In this document: piece by piece, positions 10,613 through 19,335 of the stretch
Layout: the number at the start of each line of letters is the position of its first letter
Numbering within the stretch: the first letter of the stretch is position 1
Translations under genes and position numbers: made by a program
The notes under the pieces: generated by a model
The model's database searches: none
What the model was told of the DNA's origin: nothing
The model's input: the letters and a program-made list of their open reading frames with translations, nothing else
Assembly: GCA_020310875.1 (NCBI GenBank)
Contig: CM035416.1
Span: forward strand, 4,224,094-4,288,093
DNA from: Ceratopteris richardii
Taxonomy: Eukaryota > Streptophyta > Polypodiopsida > Polypodiales > Pteridaceae
Reading direction: 5' to 3'
Length of the DNA stretch: 64,000 nt

Positions 10613-11370
10613 GGATATGGACCCATGATCATTAATAGAATTTCCACCAACAATGCTATTCAATTAGCCACCCTAGAAGGTGATATTTTGCCAAGCTATA
10701 TTAGTGGCTGTTGAGTTAAGCTATATCAAGAACCTCTTACAGAGGATATGCTAATGAGACTCAACACTGCTAAGAAGAAAAAAGAAGAAGAGTTAAGGGT
10801 TAGAGAAGAAGCACTGGCAGAGGCTAGAGAACGCATTAGGAGAAATAAGTTAAGGCACCTAGGCCTAGATGTCAATCCTGCGGCTCCAAGATACCACATG
10901 GCCATGTGTCAAACATCAAGTGCAATTGCTTCTCGAATAATTGACCAATGCCCCTTTGTGACCATAGCGGTAGGACAATGGAAGAATGTAAGGACTGTGA
11001 GAGCATTGATTGACTCAGGTGCAGCAATGGGTGCAGTTAGACTTTCATACTACCAAGATCTACAATTGAACATCAATTCCATTGAAGCCTATCTCATAGG
11101 ATTGGGAGGTGTGGAAACCCCCTGTTTGGGCAAGGTAGAGCTTCCCATCTATCTTCAAGTTGCTCCAATAAGAGTCAAATTGCTAGTGTGTGAAGATGAG
11201 GACCTTACGGAACCACTTGTCTTGGGTCAAGACTAGATCTATGACCATGCAGTTAACTTAAACCTTAAAAGGCAACTTCTTCAAGTTTGGGTACATGAAC
11301 AATGCATCACATTAGAATTAGAGAATTGCATGAGCACAAATCCAAGTAGCACATAGTCTCTTGGTTCCTC
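10613..11370 (+). pseudogene. Gypsy G1 coiled coil plus second retropepsin-like domain
   Basis: Directly after the integrase end (LEGDILPSYISGC) comes a charged stretch from 10748 rich in Lys, Glu and Arg (MLMRLNTAKKKKEEELRVRE and on), probably a coiled coil. Then follows a domain with retropepsin marks: VRALIDSGAAMGAV with the D-S-G triad at 11012-11020, a flap-like middle (YLIGLGGVETPCLGKVELP), and PLVLGQD as the hydrophobic-Gly motif. A TAG follows where G2 has Trp. It differs strongly from protease 1 (MILGRP type), so it is not a recent copy of it. A retropepsin after integrase is not a usual Gypsy arrangement. Confidence 0.8.
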
Positions 11371-12290
11371 TAGGCCCAATGTGAGCAAAGAAGATGTTGC
11401 ATGTGTCAAAAAATCTATGAATCATGGAAGAACAGTCTCAAAGGAGAGAGGACCCCTCTTCTTTTTCAAAGACTACTACAGCCACGATAATTCAACCAAA
11501 GAGGCAAGTAAAATAGTACACAAGTGCAGCTACATCAAATAGGCAAACAAAGTGCAAGAAGAAAGAAGCTCAGGGCCTGAAGCAGATTTGGGTTCAAAAA
11601 GGAGAGAAACCACCAGTGTCGACACAACCATTCCCATCGAGGCAAGCCAACCATGCTAAAAGAAACACCAAAAATCGAGGACAAGCTCAATCACAAGGTC
11701 TCCGATAATTTTGGGTACCAAAGCAATCAATGAAGGCCGACCATAATTTGGGTGCCTAAGAAATTAGTTGTAGCTCAACAAGGAAAATTACACATGTGGG
11801 TACCCAAGGCACTCTTACATGCACAAAAACCACTGATCTCCTCACAAGAAAGGTCTCCACAAAGAAGCCAAGGAGAGAAAAGGGTACGAACCGAGCATAG
11901 AGACCAAATGAAGATAAATTCACCTCTTCAGAAAAATAAGAAGGAAATCATCAAGGATATGGGTTTGGAAGCCAAAAGTAGCACCCACAAAACCAAAGCA
12001 CCAACCACGAGGGGTACAAAATTTAAGTAACCACTCAAAGATGAAGAATCCAAAAGGGACCTATACACATCCACACACAGTTCTAAGATGGATCCCTATC
12101 ACGAGGAAAGATCAACTGTCATTCGAGGATCCAATGGATGCCTCCAACAAAGGCTACATCAACATCTGCAAGAAACATTGAAAGCCTTGACGTGCAACAA
12201 CCATGTGCCTTTGGCATAATCTTGTCTTTTGCACCATTCAGGTCATGCATTTCCCAAAGTATGCACTATTATAGGGCCACCTCACACGGC
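11371..12290 (+). pseudogene. Gypsy G1 basic tail with WVPK repeats and 3' untranslated part
   Basis: After protease-like domain 2 the translated sequence is Lys/Ser-rich and low in complexity. It holds spaced motifs of the form W-V-P/Q-K (IWVQKGE, FWVPKQS, HMWVPKALL, WVWKPK) between about 11580 and 11980. Copy G2 keeps several of the same motifs at 20400-20790. Frames change often. After about 12035 no coding sense is seen, but similarity to G2 continues to about 12290. Function unknown. Confidence 0.6.
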
Positions 12291-12293
12291 CGT

Positions 12294-12347
12294 GTATCCT
12301 CACATGTCATGCGGGAGACCCGGGTTCGATCCCTGGCAACGACACCA
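12294..12347 (+). pseudogene. tRNA-Asp-like fragment (3' two thirds) or extended primer site
   Basis: The plus strand has a GTC anticodon-like triplet (ATGTCAT), a perfect B-box (GGTTCGATCCC), and an acceptor end GGCAACGACACCA, all as in plant tRNA-Asp from about position 23 to the CCA end. The 5' third is missing. Read on the minus strand it gives TGGTGTCGTTGCC plus further complement, the form of a tRNA-Asp primer-binding site next to an LTR ending near 12355. It may be a tRNA-derived fragment or a primer site copied unusually far into the tRNA. Confidence 0.65.
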
Positions 12348-12354
12348 AATTTGG

Positions 12355-12925
12355 TGTCACTCTAGCACAATGGTAAGTACCAACGTGAGGAAATACACCT
12401 CATAAATGTCAATCCACGGAGACGTGAGGACCGGTATGAAGACCAAGAGCAAGTGATGTGCACAAGTGCATGAGTGAAAGCACAAAAGCATGCACACACA
12501 TGCACACGCACGCACACAAGGTAAGAACAAAGAGAGGAACAATGGAAGATCTTCGATTACAAAAGAACTCTCTTACAAAAGCTCAAATGTACAACAAGCT
12601 AACCTCAAAAATGAGCTCTCTAGATCTTTTTATAGATTTTTGAGTGGTTTTGGCCTTGTTCAGACTTAGTGTCCGACCTAGTTAAAAATTAGGTTCAAGG
12701 GATTATTTGGAGGCTCAAACGGAGTTTAAAAATTATGAAAATTGGTAGGTTGATACTTCTAATACTCCTCAAGCTTGAGGACCCCTCAGCTTGAACATCA
12801 CTATTTTTATAGGGAATTCTTTTGAAAATTTGATGCTTCTTGGAGCTCCCTACATGCTCCTTCTTCTTGTGTGTCCACTTCCTTGATGTGATTCCGTGCT
12901 TTATCCTTGACTTTGAGTGTCAACA
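12355..12925 (-). repeat. LTR (type gamma) copy 1
   Basis: Similar along its length to 18721-19335 in the same orientation. On the minus strand it begins TGTTGACACTC at 12925, has a TATA box CTATAAAAAG at 12625-12634, and ends near 12355-12371. A purine-rich tract lies just before its start (12926-12940). A tRNA-Asp-type primer site lies just after its end. The inner end contains TGGTAAGTACC, which resembles a tRNA-Asp D-arm. It probably belongs to a minus-strand Gypsy-type element. Confidence 0.65.
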
Positions 12926-13262
12926 CTCCCCCACCCCTACAGAAGGGGGCAAGCCCCCCTCTACACTCCCCCCATTAAGGTTTTATGGGGAAATCACACG
13001 ATGCCACAAGGCCTTTATTTTCACCTTGAATGGAAACTCAATGGCCCAAAAGTTTATGCCCTACCTAACCTAATGGCTAGGCTCACATAGATCATCTATA
13101 ACCATCAACAAACACACATAGACCTCATCTAACTTAGAAGTTAAAGTTCCACAAATGTTCGGGTTCTCACAATGGCTTCTCCTCATAATGAGGGCCTTAC
13201 AACTTAGAGCACCATGGATCATTTGTGGTGACTTGAGGGTGGAGTATTGAGCATATCTTACA
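12926..13262 (-). repeat. Start of 3' LTR of Copia alpha copy 2
   Basis: Reading the minus strand, RNase H ends, a purine tract GATTGAGGGGGGG follows, and TGTAAGATATG at 13262 is a typical Copia LTR start. About 330 bp of LTR sequence can follow before LTR gamma. The stretch near 12940-12970 has G- and C-runs (GGGGGCAAGCCCCCC) that can form a small hairpin. Where this LTR ends and gamma begins is unclear. Confidence 0.6.
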
Positions 13263-13281
13263 CCCCCCCTCAATCTCCACC

Positions 13282-13788
13282 CTACGATGAACTACCTCCT
13301 TGGTCCAATCCCAAGCTTTGGAAAGTGTCGAAGAAGTTGCTCTCTCCCAAGACCTTGTTGAAGATGTCTGCTCCATTTTCTTCAGTTGGACAATAGATTA
13401 TCTTCACGACCCCATCCTCAATCAACTCATGCACATAGTGATACTGAATTTCTATGTGCTTGGTACATGCTTGGAACATAGGATTCTTGGCAATCGTGAT
13501 GCAACTTTGGTTATCAGACTTCAACTCCGTGCCCTCCTCTCCTTTTATTCCTATGTGCCATAGGATCCTCCTCAACCATATTGCTTCACATGCTACAACA
13601 CATGCAGCTTTGTACTCAGCTTCAGTAGAAGATAATGCTATTGTTGGTTGCTTCTTACTGATCCAAGAGAAGATCCATGATCCTAAAGAAAAGAAATACC
13701 CAAAAATTGATTTTCTGGTATCAATATCTCCTACCGAATCTAAGTCACAGTATCTGACAAGAGATGATCCTTCTTCATAAAGAATACC
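13282..13788 (-). pseudogene. Copia alpha copy 2 RNase H
   Basis: Minus-strand pieces: LDSVGEISIPEN-like start, WIFSWISKKQPTIAL-like core, and an open 97-codon end with MRRILWHIGIKGEEGTEL, CTKHIEIQYHYVHELIED, IIYCPTEENGADIFNKVL and GLDQGGSSS. The end is complete here, and the purine tract and LTR start follow within about 20 bases, as usual for Copia. Confidence 0.85.
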
Positions 13789-14475
13789 CTAATTAGTGGT
13801 CCCTTTCACATACCTGAGTATCCACATGCTTGCCTTCCAACGAGTTTGGCAAGGCTTATTAGAGAACTTGCTTACTACTCCAATAGCATAAGAGATATCT
13901 AGTCTACTATTGCACAAGTAGATGAGACTTCCAAATAATTTTCTGTATCTTCCAATATCCACTGGAGGTGAAGTATCTTCAATAGATAATTTTGTGTTGA
14001 CCTCCATAGGTGTAGAAATTTCCTTGCAATCCTCCACGTCGAATGCCTTCAATATCTGTCTTGCATACTTTTGTTGAGATGAAAATCTTCCCTGGTTCCT
14101 ACCAAACTTCAATTCCTAAACAATAATGCATTAAGCCCAAGTCTGTCATTTCAAATTCTGAGCTCAAGAAATCTTTTGTTTGTTGAAGAAGAGCATCATC
14201 ATTTCTTGTAATCACAAAGTCATCTACATAGACTACAAGCACAATTGCCTTCTCTCCTCTCTTTAGAATATACAAGTTAGCATCAGAAGCACATCTTTTG
14301 AAACCTAGATCCAAAAGATACTTATCTATCTGTTGGTACCATGCTCTAAGGGCTTGTTTCAACCCGTATAAGGCCTTCTTCAGCTCACATACCTTGTTCT
14401 CTAAATGGGGAGACTCAAACCCTGGTGGCGGAGACACATATAACTCCTCCTTGAGATCTCCATTCAGGGATACTT
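13789..14475 (-). pseudogene. Copia alpha copy 2 reverse transcriptase, second half
   Basis: It starts at SLNGDLKEELYVSPPPGFE, then KALYGLKQALRAWYQQIDK and the intact active site VVYVDDFVITRND (about 14200-14240). The thumb and connection continue at 13789-14112 (DVEDCKEISTPMEVN, GSLIYLCNSRLDISYAIG). The QQ after AWY shows that the double stop in copy 1 came from two glutamine codons. The N-terminal half of RT is deleted. Confidence 0.88.
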
Positions 14476-15127
14476 GATGACCTTGATTAGTTATAGAAGC
14501 TACTAAAAGTAGATTTCGTTTTATTTATGGAACATACAACACATTTGAAAGCTTTTTGATATCTCCATTAGAGTTAATGAAAGAAATTGTACCTTCGCCC
14601 TCTACAGGACATCTTGCATTGTTCCCTACCTTTACTGTGATGGGTTCCTTTAGAGTCTATATATGGAACTATAAAGGTCTTTTCTGATCGTCATGTGATG
14701 AGATGCATCACTGTCCAACACGCATGAGTCATCTATTCCTGAATCTTTAGACGAGGAGCACACCTCCTCTATCATAACAAATAACTCAAGCTCTATTTTT
14801 GTTGTGTTCGAAGACTCCTTGCCCTTGCCACCTTTTAAAGAGCCACTCTTCTCTTCTGCCTTTCTTGATGTGACAGTCGTGCATTCTGTGTCCTTTCTTC
14901 TTGCAGTGGAAACACTCTCCCTTGAACTTCTTTTTGTCGTTCTTCTTTTTGTCTCGATATTTTGAGGAGTCCTCTTTTCATCCTTTGGCATTTCCTGTGA
15001 ATGTAGCATCTCCTTTGATACCACCACTCCTTGCCTTGAGCCATAGGTGATCCTTCATGAGTAAGGCACTAAATTCTTCAAAAGTTAGTGGTTGAGGTCT
15101 GATTCGAGTATTATTAGTAGTTACCAA
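14476..15127 (-). pseudogene. Copia alpha copy 2 gag end and protease
   Basis: Gag is readable from TFEEFSALLMKDHLWLKARS, then a complete zinc knuckle GECFHCKKKGHRMHDC (C-x2-C-x4-H-x4-C), which copy 1 has lost. The protease active site reads CVLDSDASHHMT, D-S-D instead of D-S-G. The frame changes several times. It ends at NQGHQV, where the sequence jumps straight to the LNGDLKEELYV motif of RT. Confidence 0.83.
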
Positions 15128-15137
15128 ACCATAGAAA

Positions 15138-15366
15138 TACAATATTTTGTATTCATCATTTCAAAAAGTTAAAGAGCATAATGAAGAGTTACTGTGAATG
15201 CTAGATCTAGACAGTAACACAGTTGTACAGTAACATAGCTGTAGTAAATAGAGAACCATAGAAAGAAGTACAATATTTTGTATTCATCATTTCAAAAAGT
15301 TAAAGAGCATAATGAGGAGTTACTGTGAATGCTAGATCCAGACAGTAACACAGCTGTACAGAGCAA
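15138..15366 (+). repeat. Two-copy direct duplication of about 97 bp (period 131)
   Basis: The segment starting TACAATATTTTGTATTC at 15138 recurs at 15269, with only a few base changes, through GACAGTAACACAG and TGTACAG. The second copy leads into the coiled-coil reading frame; the first is a partial copy of its front end. Both carry the same in-frame TGA after CTG, so that stop predates the duplication. Confidence 0.75.
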
Positions 15367-16060
15367 TGAAAATTCAGAACACGTCAAGAAGTTGGAAAAA
15401 GAGATGCAAGAGTTAAACAGAGAGAATTAGAGACTTAAAGAACAATTAGAACAGAAGGAGAGAGCAAAAGAACAATAAAGGGAATTGATAACACAAGCAA
15501 AGAATTTAGTATAGGAATATTAAGAGTTCAAGATTCAAATTCAAGAAGAAATGCAAAGGTGCAATCAGCATATACAAAGTGATTTTCAATAGATGAAGAA
15601 ATGGGAATAGAGAATCAAAGTAATGGAAGGATTAATCACATATCAGGCTTGAGAGGAAGGATATGCCAAGGAAGCACAAAGATTTAGTCCACTCCGGGAC
15701 ACAGGCATTGAAGCCATAGAAGGAGCAGAGATGAATGTCTAATCTGATGATAAAGATCAATAGCCATAAGAAGTACCTTGTACATTACTAGTAGATAGGA
15801 ACAATAGAATTCGATACTTAAAAGAACTGTATGATAGATATGAGTCAAATCTCATTAGGTTTTTGCTTCAAAAAATCAAAAAACCCATAAGGACACTATC
15901 CAATTTTGGCATTCTAGATGTGCCTCTAACCGATCTACACGAAACAATAAAAGAATACCAGACTAACATTTTGGGAAAGGAGTCAGGTCATTTTTTGGAC
16001 TACTCTAATAGCTTGTTCATTTTATCTAAAGAGTTTTTCCATAAAGTAAACCCTCAGTGA
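15269..16060 (+). pseudogene. Decayed coiled-coil reading frame, not identified
   Basis: One frame can be followed from about 15266 to the TGA at 16060 through roughly ten in-frame stops. Between the stops the residues are mostly Glu, Gln, Lys and Leu in heptad-like order (HVKKLEKEMQELNREN is one piece), as in a long coiled coil. The last 65 codons are open: KKPIRTLSNFGILDVPLTD, then FLDYSNSLFILSKEFFHKV. Most stops are TAG/TAA where Gln codons would fit. I do not recognise the family. It could be the coat-like or accessory gene of a retroelement or an integrated pararetrovirus, or a dead host gene. Confidence 0.45.
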
Positions 16061-16264
16061 TTTTTTGGCTGAACACAAAGAATGCAAGCATGTGTGGACA
16101 GAGACCCCCATCAACCTTAGGCTAAATCTGGCATACTATCCTTGTGCATGAGATTGGCCAAGGTTTTGGGAAAGACAAAGAACTGGACAGATCCCTAGGG
16201 CCTAGCTAAATTTTCCCAAGTTAGCAGGTCTGCCAAGGGCGAGGTTGGCCAACAAAGTCATATA
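16061..16264 (+). other. Short stretch between the coiled-coil frame and the Copia beta LTR
   Basis: After the stop at 16060, another frame reads weakly onward (FWLNTKNASMCGQRP and later GQGFGKDKELDRS) with several stops. It may continue the same dead gene after a frameshift. No domain is recognised. Confidence 0.35.
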
Positions 16265-16647
16265 TGTTAAATATTTTGAGATATCAAGCTCAACATGTGA
16301 TGATCAAGGATGACACGTATCACTTTTCATTTCTTTGACATGTATATTGGTCGCGTTAGTATATGTCACGGATACTTCATTGAGATTTACTAGATTTACC
16401 TAACAAGAGTGATGGCACATTTGTTTCTTGCCAGCTCACTCATTCCTGGAGATTAGGATTTTCTTTATGTACTTTTCTTTATATATTGCACTAGATGTAT
16501 TGTTGTATTAGGTCATTTCTTGTCATTCCTTCAATGTAATAGAAGAAGAAGAAGCAGATCATTCTTCCTTGCCTCAATCAGTGTGTGTGCTCTTTGATTG
16601 TGAGAGTGTGTGCATGAGCTCTCTTCCTTATCTCCTTTCTTGTGACA
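16265..16647 (+). repeat. 5' LTR of Copia beta copy 2
   Basis: It begins TGTTAAATATTTTGAG and ends CTTGTGACA (383 bp) directly before a perfect primer site. A TATA-like TTTATATATTG lies near 16480. The 3' part is CT-rich with a GAAGAAGAAGAAG run, as in many plant LTRs. No matching 3' LTR is seen in the window. Confidence 0.78.
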
Positions 16648-16659
16648 TGGTATCAGAGC
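16648..16659 (+). promoter_or_regulatory. Primer-binding site, initiator tRNA-Met
   Basis: TGGTATCAGAGC directly follows the LTR end. It is complementary to the 3' end of plant initiator tRNA-Met, the usual Copia primer. Confidence 0.9.
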
Positions 16660-17094
16660 CAATGTGGCTATAGAGAGCTCGTGGAGAAGGTCGAAAATGA
16701 AGAGTACATGAGAAGGCATGGAGAAAGCACAATTCATAAATCACCTCATATTGCTATGAATATTGGTGTGAAGGTAGAAGGCATCATAATAATTTTGAGA
16801 GTTATCCCTTTAGGGTCACTTGTTTTTGTCAGATTTTTGTTTCAGAGCTATCTCAACCTTGGTTTCGAGCTCATAAGGTCGGCCCATAGAAAAACCAGGT
16901 CAGTTTGCAAAATTGTAACTTGCATCGTGTTTGGCAACACTCATATATTCTAGATCTAGAATTTCAAGCGATTCCATGTACTACTGATACACGAAAACTT
17001 TGTTTTCTTTAGATCAAACTCTCACATCATAGTGCGATAGCATTCAAGCAGTACTGCTTGTAGTGTTTCTATAGAGTTGTGAACTGCTGCAAAA
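16660..17094 (+). other. Copia beta leader
   Basis: About 435 bp between the primer site and the gag start ATGGCAAATGCGGATGG at 17095. Short open frames here (for example 16642-16953) do not resemble any Copia protein. It is read as untranslated leader. Confidence 0.6.
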
Positions 17095-17975
17095 ATGGCA
17101 AATGCGGATGGAATGAGTCAGCTGAGCGATAAGCTAGACAAGAATGATTTCCATGCTTAGAGATTTATAATGACAAATTTCCTAATGGGAAAAGGCCACT
17201 GGAAGTACATCAAAGGAGAGAACGAAAATGCTCTACAGTTACCAGAGAGGAATCCAACTGTGGACCAATTAAGATCATATGAGGAATGGAATCAAGGAGC
17301 ACAAAAGTTAATCTATTGGATATTTGTTAGCATATAGGATAGCATGATTAGGAACATACAAGATCCCAAGAATTTGAAAGAGGCTTGGAATAGTTTGGTC
17401 ATATTGTATGAGACCAATACAAAGGCATGGAAATTGCAACTTAAGAACGAGCTACATACATTGGAGAAAAAGGGCATGTCGATAAGTGACTACACCCTAA
17501 AAATCAAAAGCATATGTGAGTCACTTGCATCTATTGGCATGAATGTAGATGATGATGATAAGGTGGAAGTGTGCCTTCGTGGTTTAGGAGGTGCATATAA
17601 GCAATTTAGAACATCTATTCAAACTAGAGAAAATATTCCAAATTTTGTGAATCTGGTATCCATGCTAATTATTGAAGAAAAGAATCTTGGTGAGGACTCA
17701 AACTCCTAAGGAAAACCTAGTTCTAAGCAAGTTTTCTACTCTGGCAAAGGAAGAGGAAGAGGTAGAGGCTTCAGAACTAGAAGAGGAAACACTAACCAAG
17801 ACCAAGGTCAACATCAAAGTCATGGAGGAGGTAGAGGATAATTTCAAGGTAGGGGGGCCAAAGAGGCTGTAGAAATTTCCAAAGAAATGATTCAGGTAAT
17901 GGCAGTAAAGGATGTTGGAATTGTCATTAACTTGGACATTTTGAAGGTCATTGCAGGTTGAAGAATCAAAATAAT
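17095..17975 (+). pseudogene. Copia beta gag
   Basis: Starts MANADGMSQLSDKLDKNDF, then a TAG where Trp is expected. The UBN2-type gag core follows in the open frame 17344-17709: IQDPKNLKEAWNSLVILYE, WKLQLKNELHTLEKKG, SISDYTLKIKSICESL and VEVCLRGLGGAYKQF. A Gly/Arg-rich stretch and a CCHC knuckle (GCWNCH, a stop, then GHFEGHC) lie at 17900-17960. Gag forms the particle shell and packages RNA. Stops and a shift near 17708 break it. Confidence 0.85.
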
Positions 17976-18717
17976 AGAAGGCAGCAAAACCACTATGCAT
18001 CCACAAGTGTAGATGATTCTGAGAAATTGTTCATGGTCCAACATCACATGATGAATATGATGTCTACTGATGTTTCCAAATCAAATGATAGTCTGGTATG
18101 TTGATTCATGTGCTTCAAATCACATGACCAGACATGTGAAATGGTTTAGTAGTTTGCAAAAATTATCAATTCCTGGATATGTTGAAACAAGTGATGACAC
18201 ATCACACCCTATCGAGCATACAAGAAACATAGCCCTGTCTATGGAGGATGGGAAGGTAAAACATCTTGCTGATGTGCTACATGTTCCAAATATATCAAAG
18301 AATTTGGTTTTGTTGGATGAATGGTTGACCAGGGATTACAAGTTAGGTTCAATGTTGGTGAGTTATATGTAGAATAATACAAACAAGATGGAAGATTGAT
18401 TGCCAAAGGAAACAAAGTGGGTAGGATGTTCACCTTAAATGTGAGAATTCTTGAAATGAATGCAACCATGTTTGCAAAAGGTGCAGGAGTTATTGCTAGT
18501 ATAGAGATTTTGCACAAAAGAATCGGACATGCAATTTTTCAGAGGGTAAAATTGATGTAGTCAAAGGAGATTGTCAACGAGCTACCGAATTTCAAGGTTG
18601 TAGAGATGCAAAAGGTATGTGCAACATGTCAATTTGGTAAACAATCAAGAGCATCATTTTTGCATGACAAATATGTCAGCGAGAATGTGCTAGGAATAGT
18701 ACATACAAATGTTTGGG
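17976..18717 (+). pseudogene. Copia beta protease and GAG-pre, interrupted
   Basis: Protease: VWYVDSCASNHMTRHVKW at about 18093-18145; the active site is D-S-C rather than D-S-G. LADVLHVPNISKNLV marks the end of the domain. GAG-pre continues after a frameshift (RLIAKGNKVGRMFTLN, EILHKRIGHAI, QKVCATCQFGKQSRASF). The coding sequence ends at IVHTNVW at 18717. Confidence 0.83.
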
Positions 18718-18720
18718 AGC

Positions 18721-19335
18721 GTGTGTATCCCAAGCGTGAGCACCACCTCCTTTACTTGTCAATCCACGGAGATGTGAGGAGGATATGAAGATCATGAGCG
18801 ATTGTGGTGAGCAAACGTGAGTGACAAGAACATACATGCACACAAGGCAAGATAACAAAGATAGGAACAATGGAAGTTCTCAATTGCAAAGGAACTCTCT
18901 TACAAAAGCTTCAATCTCTAAAAATCCAACATCAACAAACTACTAAAAAGCTAACTCTAAAAATGAGCTCTCTAGCTCTTTTTATAGTTTTTTGACTAGT
19001 TTTGGCCCTATCCAGACCTAGCGTTTGGCATAGTTAAAAATTAGGTTCCATGGCTTATTCGAGGGTCAAACAAAATCAAAAAATTATGAAAATTGATATG
19101 TAAGTACTTCTAATACTCCTCAAGCTTGAAAACTCCTCGGCTTGAACAAAATGGAGTTGCAAAAATGTGAAATGATATTTATAATGGGTTTTAGTGATAA
19201 AAATCACTATTTTTATAGGGGTTTTTTTTGAAAACTTGACATGCACTTCTTGGAGCTCCCTACATGCTCCCTCTTCTTGTGTGTCCACTTCTTTGATGCG
19301 CTCCCATGTCTTGTGCTTGACCTTGAGTGTCAACA
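18721..19335 (-). repeat. LTR (type gamma) copy 2
   Basis: On the minus strand it begins TGTTGACACTC at 19335, preceded by the purine tract GATGGGAGGGAG. It has a TATA box CTATAAAAAG at 18978-18987, and ends near 18721 where Copia beta is interrupted. It is similar to 12355-12925 along its length. Position and strand would suit the 3' LTR of Gypsy G2, but no matching 5' LTR was found at the other end of G2, so this is an inference. Confidence 0.65.

Larger units (their letters stand above)
6763..12290 (+). mobile_element. Ty3/Gypsy retrotransposon copy G1, gag deleted
   Basis: Domains in order: end of protease 1, linker, reverse transcriptase, RNase H, first H2C2 module, second H2C2 module with integrase core, integrase C-terminus, coiled coil, protease-like domain 2, WVPK tail. 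The order (integrase after RNase H) defines Ty3/Gypsy. No chromodomain is seen. Gag and the first half of protease 1 are missing, because the leader-like repeat joins straight to the protease at 6763. Similarity to copy G2 continues past the coding region to about 12290. Stops occur about every few hundred bases. Confidence 0.92.
13262..15127 (-). mobile_element. Ty1/Copia family alpha copy 2, internally deleted
   Basis: Minus-strand order: gag with zinc knuckle (15127 to about 14830), protease (to about 14480), then directly the second half of RT and RNase H (14475 to 13282), and a purine tract with LTR start at 13262. GAG-pre, integrase and the first half of RT are missing. The protein pieces closely match copy 1 at 1-3256. 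The upstream end breaks at about 15127 inside gag. Confidence 0.88.
16265..18717 (+). mobile_element. Ty1/Copia family beta copy 2, 5' half
   Basis: LTR, primer site, leader, gag, zinc knuckle, protease and GAG-pre follow in order. Coding similarity stops at 18717 inside the integrase start (IVHTNVW), where LTR gamma copy 2 follows. The fragment at 53958 starts about 35 bases further along the same gene in the same orientation. Both pieces are therefore probably halves of one element split by an insertion of about 35 kb. Confidence 0.85.

Noticed and set aside
10613..12290. Envelope-like gene after the Gypsy integrase
   Set aside because: No signal peptide or membrane segment is visible; the region shows a coiled coil, retropepsin motifs and a basic tail instead.
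16061..17094. Host gene exon upstream of Copia beta gag
   Set aside because: The region is explained by an LTR with primer site and leader; no splice-supported coding sense.
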